Below are positions 1 through 8,310 of a stretch of DNA of 64,000 nt, in pieces. This stretch comes from Anaerobacillus alkaliphilus. Its GTDB lineage: Bacteria; Bacillota; Bacilli; Bacillales; Anaerobacillaceae. The stretch spans positions 124,001-188,000 of the forward strand of contig NZ_QOUX01000042.1 of assembly GCF_004116265.1 (NCBI RefSeq), written 5' to 3'. Made by a program: the position numbers and the translations under genes. The notes below the pieces were generated by a model. That model was given only the letters and a program-made list of their open reading frames with translations, did no database searches and was not told the DNA's origin. The first letter of the stretch is position 1, and each line of letters starts with the position of its first letter.

Positions 1-290
1 CGATTGTTGATTGGTCTGATGAAGAAATCAGTAATGCTGTCTTAGCGGATTTAAATAAGACGATGCAAATTGATGAGAAGCCTGAATTCACGATCATAAG
101 AAGATGGAAAGAAGCAATGCCTCAGTATGTAGTCGGTCATAAGCAACGTATGGAAGAATTGAAAGAACAGCTACAAAAGCAACTGCCAGGAGTTTATGTT
201 GCCGGTGGTTCTTTTGAAGGAATTGGTTTACCTGATTGTATTGATCAAGGTGAGGCTGTCGTTGCGAAATTGAAGAACCATTTACAATAA
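1..290 (+). CDS. hemY: Protoporphyrinogen/coproporphyrinogen oxidase, C-terminal fragment
   Basis: Only the last ~95 residues are present; the reading frame is open from base 3 to the TAA at 288-290. The tail carries the features of the HemY/CgoX FAD-dependent oxidase C-terminus: a segment around RRWKEAMPQYVVGH and the closing GGSFEGIGLPDCIDQGE, where a Gly-rich loop contacts FAD. The family oxidises coproporphyrinogen III (or protoporphyrinogen IX) in haem synthesis at the membrane face. A strong hairpin terminator follows at once, so this is the last gene of its operon. Family assignment is from remembered motifs; the catalytic N-terminal part lies outside the window. Confidence 0.85.
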   Translation, partial: IVDWSDEEISNAVLADLNKTMQIDEKPEFTIIRRWKEAMPQYVVGHKQRMEELKEQLQKQLPGVYVAGGSFEGIGLPDCIDQGEAVVAKLKNHLQ

Positions 291-321
291 TAATTTCTGT
301 AAGCTCAACGAGTTACTTATA

Positions 322-370
322 ACAAAAGCGCATGGATTTAACCAATAAATCCGTGCGCTTGTTCTTTTCT
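322..370 (+). terminator. Rho-independent terminator after hemY
   Basis: Stem AAGCGCATGGATTT (326-339) pairs with AAATCCGTGCGCTT (347-360) with one mismatch; a T-rich stretch, GTTCTTTTCTT, follows. Confidence 0.8.
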
Positions 371-460
371 TACATAATTAATTGGCTGATATCTTCATCT
401 AGGGTATTTTTCCGATTATTTTAGGATAAAAAAGCCACAATGTTTACGAAAAGAGCCTTT
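361..460 (+). repeat. MITE-like family, right-half copy
   Basis: This segment repeats almost base for base the right half of the full copy at 23980-24176: it starts TTCTTTTCTTACATAATT, passes through GGCTGATATCTTCATCTAGG, and ends GTTTACGAAAAGAGCCTTT. The left half is missing; a terminator hairpin abuts it instead. The remaining gap, 461-635, shows nothing recognisable beyond the ribosome-binding region of the next gene. Confidence 0.75.
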
Positions 461-635
461 CTATAATCAATTCTTGTTATGCTTCATATAGTGACATTAT
501 AGCCCGTGTAAATTGTTTCAATAGCTACTTAACAAAGGAGTGTTGGAGGACAATTAGCTCTATTCAGCTAAATGTAATGTTATATATGGAGGTGATGGTG
601 ATTTGAATAGTCCATGAGTAGTCAAAAATGAGGTC

Positions 636-1232
636 GTGTACGACCTTCAAGATCAGCGCTGGATCAAAAATAGTAAGCAACTAGACAGTAGCATAGAAAT
701 GAAAGTAGTGCTTACTTTCGATGACGGCCCTAGTCGTCAATTAAATAGGATATTGGACATTCTAAGGGATAGGAAAGTTTCAGCTATTTTCTTTTGGCAG
801 TCTAAATTACTCTACAAAGAAAGACCATGGAAACGAGTGATTGAGGAAGGGCATGCAATTGGAGCACATACCTATAGTCACAAAAATTTAGTTAAACTTA
901 GAAGAGATCAACAGTTGAAGCAAATTAAAATGAACATCTCTCAAATTGAGGATATAACAGGCTATAAAGTAAACTACTTTAGACCACCGTTTGGACAATA
1001 CAACGAAGATACCATGTCAATCTTAGATGAGTTAGACCTAATCCCGATGATGTGGGAAATATCTTCATATGATTGGGAAAATAAATTGACACCTAACAGA
1101 ATCATATACAATGTTGTTGAAAATATTATGGATGGCTCGATTATTCTTTTGCATGAATTAGAACAAACGGTAACAATCTTGCCCCAACTTATTGATGAAG
1201 TAAGAGGGAAAGGATTTGAGTTTATTGTGTAG
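636..1232 (+). CDS. Small polysaccharide deacetylase (NodB/CE4 domain)
   Basis: A 198-residue protein that is nearly all NodB homology domain. Seen motifs in order: TFDDGP (residues 27-32, the catalytic base and metal Asp), HTYSH (78-82, metal His pair), RPPFGQY (116-122) and a terminal ILLHE. CE4 enzymes remove N- or O-acetyl groups from peptidoglycan, chitin or related glycans. No signal peptide or membrane anchor is visible from this start, which is odd for the family. The GTG at 636 has no well-spaced ribosome site. A good one (GGAGGTGATG, 588-597) stands before a TTG at 603 in the same frame, but a TGA at 615-617 interrupts that longer reading. The gene could therefore have a recently damaged 5' end, or use the GTG. 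Substrate unknown. Confidence 0.75.
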   Translation: MYDLQDQRWIKNSKQLDSSIEMKVVLTFDDGPSRQLNRILDILRDRKVSAIFFWQSKLLYKERPWKRVIEEGHAIGAHTYSHKNLVKLRRDQQLKQIKMNISQIEDITGYKVNYFRPPFGQYNEDTMSILDELDLIPMMWEISSYDWENKLTPNRIIYNVVENIMDGSIILLHELEQTVTILPQLIDEVRGKGFEFIV

Positions 1233-1263
1233 CTGTTCTCATATTTATGTTTTAAACGAACGA

Positions 1264-1296
1264 AAAAAGAGAATGGCTCTTCACCATTCTCTTCTT
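1264..1296 (-). terminator. Terminator of the ABC importer operon
   Basis: Stem AAGAGAATGG (1267-1276) / CCATTCTCTT (1284-1293). On the minus strand the stem is followed by a run of six T, so it chiefly serves the leftward ABC operon; it may also stop the deacetylase transcript. Confidence 0.8.
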
Positions 1297-1299
1297 ATA

Positions 1300-2295
1300 C
1301 TACTTAGTGTCAGCAATAATTTTATCTAATTTTGAAGTATCAACAAAGCCTTCTAGATTTGGTTCTTTATCAATGAAATTTAGTTCATATGATGCAGTCG
1401 CCCATGCTTGAAGTGCATCAGCATGTGTTTCAGTTGTAACAACCATACGCTTCCAAGCATTTTCTAAAACAGACTGTGGAAGTCTTTGTTGTGATAAGTT
1501 AAATAATAAGTCGTTAATTGTTACTAAAGTGTCTGCTGTATTTTCATACGTGTAATCAACTGCACGCTTATGAGCTTTTAGGAATTGATCGACAGTTTCA
1601 GGGTTTTCTTTTAAGAATTTTGGAGTTGTAACAACAACTACACTTGCTAATGTTTCGCCAAGGTATACTTCATTCCATTCAGTAATTACCTTTGCTCCGA
1701 ATTCTTCAACTAAATAAGTTCCCCAAGGTTCAGGTGCAGCAGCAGCATCAATTTCACCAGACTCAAACATAATCATCATATTTGCAGGGTTTACACGTGG
1801 TTGGTGATCAACAACTCCACCACGTCTAGTTGTTGTTAAGCCCATATCTTGTAACATAATTTCTAATTGTACATTGTGTGTGCATCCATTTCCAGGAGTA
1901 CAAAATGATTTGCCAGCAAAATCTTCTAACGTTTCAATCCCAGAACCTTCACGTGCAACAATAAGAGTAGCACCATTAGCAGCAGCGCCTAATACTACAA
2001 TGTCTCCACCTGCTAAGAAGTAGTTAATAGCAGGTCCTGGTCCTACATAACCAATTTGGATAGCATTATTGTCTAACGCATCAATAAAGTCGTTTCCGTT
2101 AGGGAAAGAAGTATATTCAACGGTAGTTTCTTTCATTTCCTCTTCAAAAAATCCTTTTTCTTTTCCAACGATTGCAGCTGCATGGTCTAGATTTGGAAAA
2201 AAACCAATCGATACTGTATCAGCTTTGTTAGATCCACAAGCTGCTAATACTCCAATAACTAACGATAACATCATTACCAATAAAAACTTTTTCAA
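1300..2295 (-). CDS. ABC importer substrate-binding lipoprotein (NrtA/SsuA/TauA type)
   Basis: Lipoprotein of 331 residues, anchored outside the membrane; it should deliver a small anion or amine to the permease-ATPase encoded just upstream in the operon. The TTG at 2295 is preferred because GGAGGA sits 6-8 bases before it and it gives a compact signal peptide MKKFLLV...LAAC (lipobox 17-20); an ATG five codons earlier lacks a ribosome site. The mature part begins VSIGFFPNLDHAAAIVGKE, typical of the nitrate/sulfonate/taurine/thiamine-precursor binding family. A CTPGNGC segment with two close cysteines lines the region where relatives bind ligand. The ligand cannot be named from sequence: sulfonate, taurine, nitrate and pyrimidine precursor are all possible. 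Last gene of a three-gene operon. Confidence 0.85.
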   Translation of the reverse strand: MKKFLLVMMLSLVIGVLAACGSNKADTVSIGFFPNLDHAAAIVGKEKGFFEEEMKETTVEYTSFPNGNDFIDALDNNAIQIGYVGPGPAINYFLAGGDIVVLGAAANGATLIVAREGSGIETLEDFAGKSFCTPGNGCTHNVQLEIMLQDMGLTTTRRGGVVDHQPRVNPANMMIMFESGEIDAAAAPEPWGTYLVEEFGAKVITEWNEVYLGETLASVVVVTTPKFLKENPETVDQFLKAHKRAVDYTYENTADTLVTINDLLFNLSQQRLPQSVLENAWKRMVVTTETHADALQAWATASYELNFIDKEPNLEGFVDTSKLDKIIADTK

Positions 2296-2348
2296 CTTAC
2301 ATTCCTCCATATAATATATTTATCATAATCTATGAAACTGCTATAAAC

Positions 2349-3119
2349 TTACTTTGAGAGACCCCAACGAGTCATTACTTTTCTTTCAATAGGAGCGAAA
2401 ATTAAATACTCTACAATTAATCCAATGACTGAGATTATGACCATAATGGCAATAACTAGGTCCATATTAAACATGTCTCTTGCATCAAGTAGTGTTCTAC
2501 CTAATCCGCCACGGCCCAAAAGCTCCCCTGCCATTAATGCGCGCCAACCAAAAGCCCAAGCTAGACGAGCACCAGTTAAGGCAGCTGGAATTGAAGCGGG
2601 GATCATTACCTTCCAAACGAGTTCTGAGCCACTATAGCCCATGGTCCTGGCAGCTCTTATTAGTAATGGTGGGACGTTTTTGATACCCATGCGGACATTC
2701 ATAGTCATGGCCCAAGTACCACCTAAAACAATAATAAAGATAATTGCTGTATTTCCTTGGCCAAAGAAGATCAGTGCAATTGGGAGCCAGACGATACTTG
2801 GTATTGATTGAAGCGCTATAACTAAAGAACCAAGAGTTTCGTCTGCAAGCTTTGATCGTCCTAATAGAATTCCTAATGAAACACCGATTATTAAGGCTAA
2901 AGCAAATCCGAAAGTAATCCTTTGTAAACTTGTAATTAAAGCACTACTTAAAATGCCAGTTTCAAAGAATCCTCTATATAATTGCACGACTGCGCCACTT
3001 GGCGAAGGGAAAAATCTCGTTTGGAGAAAGCCGAATTCTACATTTAGTCTATATATGCTCTCCCATATTGCGATTAGAGCCGTAAAGAAGACTAGCCTTC
3101 TTACTATTGTAGTCATCAC
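2349..3119 (-). CDS. ABC importer permease (SsuC/TauC type)
   Basis: A 256-residue inner-membrane protein with about six hydrophobic segments and the permease EAA-loop region around [28 protein letters not shown], the coupling helix that docks on the ATPase. Belongs to the BPD_transp_1 family of nitrate/sulfonate/taurine importers. The start is GTG (3119) or the directly following ATG; both lie 6-9 bases from AAGGAGG. The gene overlaps the 3' end of the ATPase gene by about 70 bases, indicating translational coupling, and the binding-protein gene follows after ~50 bases. Confidence 0.88.
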   Translation of the reverse strand: MMTTIVRRLVFFTALIAIWESIYRLNVEFGFLQTRFFPSPSGAVVQLYRGFFETGILSSALITSLQRITFGFALALIIGVSLGILLGRSKLADETLGSLVIALQSIPSIVWLPIALIFFGQGNTAIIFIIVLGGTWAMTMNVRMGIKNVPPLLIRAARTMGYSGSELVWKVMIPASIPAALTGARLAWAFGWRALMAGELLGRGGLGRTLLDARDMFNMDLVIAIMVIISVIGLIVEYLIFAPIERKVMTRWGLSK

Positions 3120-3897
3120 CCATTTCCTCCTTCATTACTTTCTCAATCTCCCCAGCTAATAAGCTCATAATATCTTCTTCAATTTTTAGGAACTCTGGGG
3201 AAGAAGGTTTACGCGGTCTTGGAAGATCGACTTTAAATTCTTGAATAATACCACCGGGTCTTGTGCCCATTAAGACAATCCGATCTGAGAGAAGAACCGA
3301 TTCACGAATATTGTGAGTTACAAAGATAATTGTTTTTCCTGTTTGTTCCCAAATGAATTGAACTTCTTTGTGTAACATCGAACGAGTTTGTTCATCTAAT
3401 GCCCCAAACGGTTCATCCATTAATAGAATTTCAGGATCCATCGCAAGTGCTCTTGCAATCGATACTCGCTGCTTCATCCCACCTGATAATTCATGAGGAT
3501 AAGATCCTACGAATTTACTTAAATGTACAAGTTTAAGATATTCAAGCGCTTTTTTCTCAGCAACTTCCTTGCTAAGTTTTTGCTTTTTAAGTCCAAACAT
3601 GACATTTTCTAAGACGGTTAACCAAGGCATTAACGCCGCTTCTTGAAAAACGACACCACGATCAGGTCCAGGACCATTTATCTCTTTTGTTCCAATCGTC
3701 ACAATTCCATTAGTTGCTTTGTCTAACCCAGCGATAATATTTAACAGTGTTGACTTTCCACAGCCAGATGGACCTAGTAGAGACAAAAACTCACCTTTTT
3801 TAATCGTTAGATTAATGTCATTGAAGACTGTAAACGTAGTATTTTCTTCTTTATTAGAAAACGTTTTTTCAACGTTCTTAATCGTAACGTGTTCCAT
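3049..3897 (-). CDS. ABC importer ATP-binding protein (SsuB/TauB type)
   Basis: A 282-residue ATPase that drives the importer encoded downstream. Motifs in order: Walker [11 protein letters not shown]-loop [11 protein letters not shown], signature [15 protein letters not shown], Walker [14 protein letters not shown], and H-loop [14 protein letters not shown]. The ATG at 3897 is chosen because TTGGAGG stands just upstream; a start 12 codons earlier has no such site. The C-terminal ~30 residues after the ATPase fold are Lys/Glu-rich and overlap the permease start, so the tail may exist mainly to couple translation. First gene of the leftward operon. The 390-base gap up to spo0B holds its promoter region, in which I see no clear consensus boxes. 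Confidence 0.9.
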   Translation of the reverse strand: MEHVTIKNVEKTFSNKEENTTFTVFNDINLTIKKGEFLSLLGPSGCGKSTLLNIIAGLDKATNGIVTIGTKEINGPGPDRGVVFQEAALMPWLTVLENVMFGLKKQKLSKEVAEKKALEYLKLVHLSKFVGSYPHELSGGMKQRVSIARALAMDPEILLMDEPFGALDEQTRSMLHKEVQFIWEQTGKTIIFVTHNIRESVLLSDRIVLMGTRPGGIIQEFKVDLPRPRKPSSPEFLKIEEDIMSLLAGEIEKVMKEEMGDDYNSKKASLLYGSNRNMGEHI

Positions 3898-4289
3898 ATA
3901 AAAACCTCCAAACACATTAATAAGATAAAACATATATTTTTACTCGGAATTAAACTATTACTAGTATATGACGGATAGTGAAAACTGTCAATCATATAAT
4001 TGCACCTAAAAAAACAGTGACAAAGGGATTTTTTTTTGGTTTATGGAGAAAATGTTGGTAAAAAACAATGAATTCGATTGTTTATTACTATTTTTATGAT
4101 AACATATAGTGTAGCGCATAGACCGGAATATCTTGGTAGCAGTTAATTCTGGGTTGAATAATTTTCTACTCTTGTTTATTATGCTTTGTTGTCTAACAAG
4201 GCATTCTTTTTATAGGAAGTTTGTTTGGAAGGTAGAAAGGGTTTTGTTAATACAGGCAAAACTAAATCTAGTGGAAATAGGTGTTGGAT

Positions 4290-4835
4290 ATGAAAGAGGA
4301 TCGAAATATCTTACAAATACTTCGACATTCTAGGCATGATTGGCTTAATGTCATACAGTTGATCAAAGGAAATCTTACTTTGAAGAAATATGATCGAGTC
4401 GAGGAAATTATACAAGAGATTGTAAATCAAACACAAAATGAAAGTAAGCTTTCGAATTTAAATATGCCTAAATTTGCAAGTGATCTATTAGTTTTCAACT
4501 GGGTAAACAAAAATCACTTTCAATTAGAGTTTGAGGTTATTGGTGATTGTGTCGATCTTCAATCATATGATGAAAGGCTATTACAATGGTTCATGGAATT
4601 TTCAAATCACTTAAACGAAAGCTGTGAGCGGTATGGAGAAAATCACCTACAATTAACAGTTGAGTTAATGGAAGAGGAACTTCCCCGCTTTACATTTGAT
4701 TTCCATGGGAGTTTACAAGAAGTGGAAAAAATAAATAAATTTCTTGGAAACGAGCAGAATTGGAATGAACAGTTGCAATTAGTGGAATCTTATATTAATA
4801 AAGAAGAGTTTTATATAACAATTCAGTTAGTCTAA
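4290..4835 (+). CDS. spo0B: Sporulation phosphotransferase Spo0B
   Basis: Spo0B relays phosphate from Spo0F to Spo0A in the phosphorelay that starts sporulation. The protein (181 residues) has the defining helix RHSRHDWLNVIQLIKGNL, in which the second His (residue 16) matches phospho-His30 of B. subtilis, followed by KYDRVEEIIQEIV and the SKLSNL segment. The C-terminal half is the degenerate histidine-kinase-like domain and is less conserved. ATG 4290 is six bases after AGGTG; a GTG at 4281 is the alternative. The B. subtilis protein is ~10 residues longer at its N-terminus. It directly precedes obg, as in other bacilli, but rplU-ysxB-rpmA, which normally come before it, are absent. Confidence 0.9.
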   Translation: MKEDRNILQILRHSRHDWLNVIQLIKGNLTLKKYDRVEEIIQEIVNQTQNESKLSNLNMPKFASDLLVFNWVNKNHFQLEFEVIGDCVDLQSYDERLLQWFMEFSNHLNESCERYGENHLQLTVELMEEELPRFTFDFHGSLQEVEKINKFLGNEQNWNEQLQLVESYINKEEFYITIQLV

Positions 4836-4877
4836 CAGGCTAAGCTAACTGGATAATGATAATTTTGAGGTGAAAAG

Positions 4878-6161
4878 ATGTTTGTAGATAAGGTTACAGT
4901 GTATGTTAAAGGTGGCGACGGTGGTAATGGAATGGTTGCATTCCGTCGTGAAAAGTATATTCCTGATGGTGGTCCCGCTGGTGGGGACGGTGGAAGTGGA
5001 GCAAATGTTGTCTTTGAGGTAGAGGAAGGTTTAAGAACATTAATGGACTTCCGCTATCAACGCCATTTCAAGGGTGACCGTGGCGAGCATGGAAGATCCA
5101 AAAGTCAACACGGCAAAAATGCTAGTGATTTTGTTATAAAAGTGCCTCCAGGGACGACAGTGATTGATGAAGAAACGAAGATAACGATTGCTGACCTAGT
5201 GAAACATGGACAAAGGGCCGTAATTGCAAAAGGTGGCCGTGGAGGTCGGGGAAACAGTCGCTTTGCAACTCCAACAAACCCAGCACCAGAAATAGCTGAG
5301 AATGGTGAACCAGGTCAAGAGAGAAATATCACGTTAGAATTAAAGCTTCTTGCTGATGTTGGCCTTGTTGGCTTCCCAAGTGTTGGGAAATCAACATTAC
5401 TATCGGTTGTTTCGGCAGCAAGACCAAAAATTGCAGAGTACCACTTTACTACAATAAAACCTAATTTAGGTATGGTGGAAGTTGAAGAAGGCCGAAGCTT
5501 TGTTATGGCGGACTTACCGGGATTAATCGAGGGTGCTCATTTAGGAGTCGGATTAGGGCATCAGTTCCTAAGACATATTGAGCGGACAAAAGTAATTGTG
5601 CACGTTATTGATATGTCTGGCCTAGAAGGTCGCGATCCTTATGATGATTACGTAAAGATTAAACAAGAATTGAAAGAATATAATCTTCGTTTAACTGAAC
5701 GTCCAGAAATTATCGTTGCAAATAAAATGGACATGCCAAGTTCAGAGGAAAACTTAACGTTATTTAAAGAGCAGCTAGGAGAAGATATTCCAATATTCCC
5801 AATTTCAGCTCTTACGAAACAAGGTTTGAGAGAACTAATTCTAGCTATTGCTGATAAAGTGGATGTTACTGGTGAATTTCCGCTTACTGAACCAGAAGAA
5901 GAAGAAAGTAGAATTGTTTATCGTCATGAAAGAGCCGAGGCTCCATTTAAAATTAGTAGGGATGATGATGGTGCATATGTTCTTTCTGGTGATGCATTAG
6001 AGAAGTTATTTAAAATGACTGATTTTAGCCGAGATGAGTCAGTACGTAGATTTGCTCGTCAAATGCGCGGGATGGGTGTTGATGAAGCACTTCGTGAACG
6101 CGGTGCAAAAGACGGAGACCTTGTCCGAATTATGAAGTTTGAGTTTGAATTCATTGAATAA
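4878..6161 (+). CDS. obgE: GTPase Obg/CgtA
   Basis: Essential ribosome-associated GTPase, 427 residues, linked to 50S assembly, stress response and sporulation initiation. Three domains are visible: the Gly-rich Obg fold (about 1-158, many GGDGGNG-type turns), the G domain with G1 [10 protein letters not shown]3 DLPG, G4 NKMD and G5 ISA, and the C-terminal OCT domain (from about 350, ending in an acidic/aromatic tail). The ATG follows GAGGTGAAAAG. Co-transcribed with spo0B (42-base gap) and closed by a hairpin terminator. Confidence 0.97.
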   Translation: MFVDKVTVYVKGGDGGNGMVAFRREKYIPDGGPAGGDGGSGANVVFEVEEGLRTLMDFRYQRHFKGDRGEHGRSKSQHGKNASDFVIKVPPGTTVIDEETKITIADLVKHGQRAVIAKGGRGGRGNSRFATPTNPAPEIAENGEPGQERNITLELKLLADVGLVGFPSVGKSTLLSVVSAARPKIAEYHFTTIKPNLGMVEVEEGRSFVMADLPGLIEGAHLGVGLGHQFLRHIERTKVIVHVIDMSGLEGRDPYDDYVKIKQELKEYNLRLTERPEIIVANKMDMPSSEENLTLFKEQLGEDIPIFPISALTKQGLRELILAIADKVDVTGEFPLTEPEEEESRIVYRHERAEAPFKISRDDDGAYVLSGDALEKLFKMTDFSRDESVRRFARQMRGMGVDEALRERGAKDGDLVRIMKFEFEFIE

Positions 6162-6167
6162 TTCTAA

Positions 6168-6197
6168 AAAAGCTACCTTCAAAGGTAGCTTTTTAAT
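6168..6197 (+). terminator. Terminator after obg
   Basis: AAAGCTACCTT / AAGGTAGCTTT hairpin with a tiny loop, followed by T5. Confidence 0.85.
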
Positions 6198-6281
6198 TAC
6201 TAATTATGAATTTTGAATTGGAGAATTTAAAATACTTACATTAAAGCACTAAAATAATGTTCATAATTCATAATTGAATAG
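6198..6281. repeat. GAATTNT heptad hairpin repeat, copy 1
   Basis: Left arm around ATTATGAATTTTGAATTG and right arm TTCATAATTCATAATTGAA form a long imperfect hairpin made of 7-base units. Related copies lie at 22003, 27846, 31215, 54518 and 62585. Confidence 0.6.
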
Positions 6282-6310
6282 TTGTCAAAATAGTCTTGCA
6301 AATTTATAAT
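6282..6310 (+). promoter_or_regulatory. SigA promoter of pheB-pheA
   Basis: TTGTCA (6282-6287), a 17-base spacer, and TATAAT (6305-6310), ending 32 bases before the chosen pheB start. Confidence 0.75.
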
Positions 6311-6342
6311 GTAGTAATAGGAAATTTCAGGTGGTGTTGTCA

Positions 6343-6795
6343 TTGTCGAAAAATAGTAGTGATGAATACTATTTGGTAAGGGCTGATATTTTGCCGGAAG
6401 CTATGCAAAAGACGTTAGAGGCAAAAGCCCTACTAGATAGTGGAAAAGTGAAAAAAATAAATGAAGCTGTTCAAGCAGTGGATTTAAGTAGAAGTGCTTT
6501 TTATAAATATAAGGATGGGATTTTCCCTTTTCATACAATGGTGAAGGAGAAGATCATTACTCTTTCAATACATCTTGAAGACCGTTCTGGGACACTATCA
6601 CGCTTACTGTCAGTTGTTGCTGAAGCGGGTTCGAACGTATTAACGATCAATCAAACAATTCCGCTTCAAGGTCGTGCAACCATCACGTTATCCATTGAAA
6701 CAGCTTCAATGAGTATTGGGATTGATCAGTTGGTTAAACAAATTCAACATCTTGATGCAGTGGAGAAAGTAGAGTTAATTGGATCAGGTGCTTAG
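6343..6795 (+). CDS. pheB: ACT-domain protein PheB
   Basis: Small (150-residue) ACT-domain protein of the UPF0735 family, encoded next to pheA in bacilli and historically linked to phenylalanine metabolism; its biochemical role is unsettled. The N-terminal half (to ~65) contains a helix-turn-helix-like stretch, [19 protein letters not shown]. The C-terminal half is the ACT fold with the ligand-loop motif [22 protein letters not shown]. The TTG at 6343 is preferred: AGGTGGTG ends seven bases upstream, whereas a GTG at 6331 overlaps that site. pheA follows after 24 bases. Confidence 0.88.
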   Translation: MSKNSSDEYYLVRADILPEAMQKTLEAKALLDSGKVKKINEAVQAVDLSRSAFYKYKDGIFPFHTMVKEKIITLSIHLEDRSGTLSRLLSVVAEAGSNVLTINQTIPLQGRATITLSIETASMSIGIDQLVKQIQHLDAVEKVELIGSGA

Positions 6796-6819
6796 GTTAG
6801 GACCAGGAAGGAGAACAGG

Positions 6820-7704
6820 ATGAACAAAATTGCTTATTTAGGCCCGAAAGGAACCTTTACTGAAGTTGCTGCAAAAGCTGTGTTTCCTAATGATAAACGT
6901 GTTCCCTTTTCTTCAATTCCTGATTGTATGGATGGTGTTGCAAAAGGACTTGTAGAGTTTGCAGTAGTTCCGATTGAAAATGCTATTGAAGGCTCGGTCA
7001 ATCTCACGTTAGATTATTTAATTCATAACCAAAAGCTACTAATTCATGGTGAGGTTATCGTACCAATAGAGCAGCATTTACTCGTACACAAGAACCATGT
7101 TTCGAAATGGACAAAAATTGAGAAGGTGTACTCGCATCCACATGCAATTGCTCAATGTCATCAATTTTTACGAACAACATTACCAAATGCAAGCTCAGAG
7201 TATATGAATTCAACAGGTGCAGCAGCAGAGTTTGTTGCTAACCATCCAGAGCTGCCTATCGCTGCGATCGGCAATCTTTTAGCGGCCGATCAATATGATT
7301 TGGAGATTGCTCAACAGAAAATACACGATTACGAAAATAATCATACTCGTTTTGTTATTTTGAAAAGTGATGAAAGTGACTTTACTACTCAATCGCCATT
7401 TTATACTGGAGATAAAACTACACTTATGGTTACCTTACCTGCGGATTACCCAGGTGCGCTTCATCAAGTATTGTCAGCGTTCGCTTGGAGAAAACTAAAT
7501 TTATCAAAGATAGAGTCAAGACCAATGAAGACTGGTTTAGGAAACTATTTCTTTGTCATAGATGTAGCTATGAAAATGGACGATGTTTTAATTCCAGGAG
7601 TAATGGCTGAATTAGAAGCACTCCAATGTCAGGTAAAGCTATTAGGTAGTTACCCATGTTTTTCACTATCAAAAAAGTTTAGTGAGGTTAAAATAAAATC
7701 ATAA
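6820..7704 (+). CDS. pheA: Prephenate dehydratase
   Basis: Converts prephenate to phenylpyruvate, the committed step of phenylalanine synthesis, in the cytoplasm. The 294-residue protein has the two-lobed dehydratase domain (start YLGPKGTFTE; the catalytic-site NNHTRFVIL near residue 180) and a C-terminal ACT domain carrying the ESRPMKTGLGNYFF motif, the phenylalanine-feedback site. It lacks the chorismate mutase domain found in enterobacterial PheA, as is usual in Bacillus. ATG follows AAGGAGAACAGG. Confidence 0.96.
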   Translation: MNKIAYLGPKGTFTEVAAKAVFPNDKRVPFSSIPDCMDGVAKGLVEFAVVPIENAIEGSVNLTLDYLIHNQKLLIHGEVIVPIEQHLLVHKNHVSKWTKIEKVYSHPHAIAQCHQFLRTTLPNASSEYMNSTGAAAEFVANHPELPIAAIGNLLAADQYDLEIAQQKIHDYENNHTRFVILKSDESDFTTQSPFYTGDKTTLMVTLPADYPGALHQVLSAFAWRKLNLSKIESRPMKTGLGNYFFVIDVAMKMDDVLIPGVMAELEALQCQVKLLGSYPCFSLSKKFSEVKIKS

Positions 7705-7742
7705 AACAGCTAGGATAGCAGTCCTAGCTGTTTTTGTTTTTT
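7703..7742. terminator. Bidirectional terminator, pheA / niaR
   Basis: AAAACAGCTAGGA (7703-7715) / TCCTAGCTGTTTT (7722-7734), T-rich on the plus side and A-rich before the stem, so it can end both converging transcripts. It overlaps the pheA stop codon. Confidence 0.85.
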
Positions 7743-7744
7743 TC

Positions 7745-8296
7745 CTAACTATCCTCTGCTTTTAACAAGAAGCCTGCTTCCTCTAACGCTTGGCAGATTT
7801 CCTCAAGTATACTTATATTTCTTGCTTCTATCGTATGAAGATGAACCCCATCCGTGAGTTGAGACAACAGTGCTGCTTTTGTTGTTGCCATTCTTGTAAT
7901 AAACTCTTTGACATCTCGGCGATTTCGAAGCATAAGTGATGCAGTTAAATCTCCGTATACGGGGTGTTCTACAACTACATCCTTAACAATGCCTCCAAAA
8001 TCAACGATGATGTTCAACTCATCTTCTGTTTGCTCGGGAAGATGCTTGCAGGCAACAACCTTTGATACAAAATTCGTCTTTGTTTGTTCTTTCATGTACA
8101 CATACCCTTGAGCGGTTGCTAAGATTGGGTAGTTTCGCGCTTTAAGAAGTGAGATGTCTTGAACAATTACTTGTCGACTTACATTTGTCTTAGAGGCTAA
8201 ATGGGTACCGGTAATTGGTTGTTCCTTATCCATAAGCCATTTAAGGATTAGTTCTCTTCGTTCTTCTCCTAATATTTTTTTAGATTGTTGCTTCAT
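7745..8296 (-). CDS. niaR: NAD biosynthesis repressor NiaR
   Basis: Niacin-responsive repressor (YrxA type), 183 residues. N-terminal HTH_11 domain (ERRELILKWLMDKEQ...SRQVIVQDISLLKAR) is followed by the 3H domain, with three conserved histidines visible in VACKHLPE, VEHPVYGDL and DGVHLHT, the presumed metal/nicotinate site. It sits 14 bases after nifS in the same leftward operon, divergent from nadBCA. The operator-like palindrome between the operons (9583-9592) fits autoregulation plus control of nadBCA. Confidence 0.92.
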   Translation of the reverse strand: MKQQSKKILGEERRELILKWLMDKEQPITGTHLASKTNVSRQVIVQDISLLKARNYPILATAQGYVYMKEQTKTNFVSKVVACKHLPEQTEDELNIIVDFGGIVKDVVVEHPVYGDLTASLMLRNRRDVKEFITRMATTKAALLSQLTDGVHLHTIEARNISILEEICQALEEAGFLLKAEDS

Positions 8297-8310
8297 TCGC
8301 TTGCCCCCTA

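Noticed and set aside
4133-4333. 66-residue ORF before spo0B (considered as a relic of rpmA or ysxB)
   Set aside because: No ribosomal protein L27 or YsxB-like sequence; overlaps spo0B in another frame.
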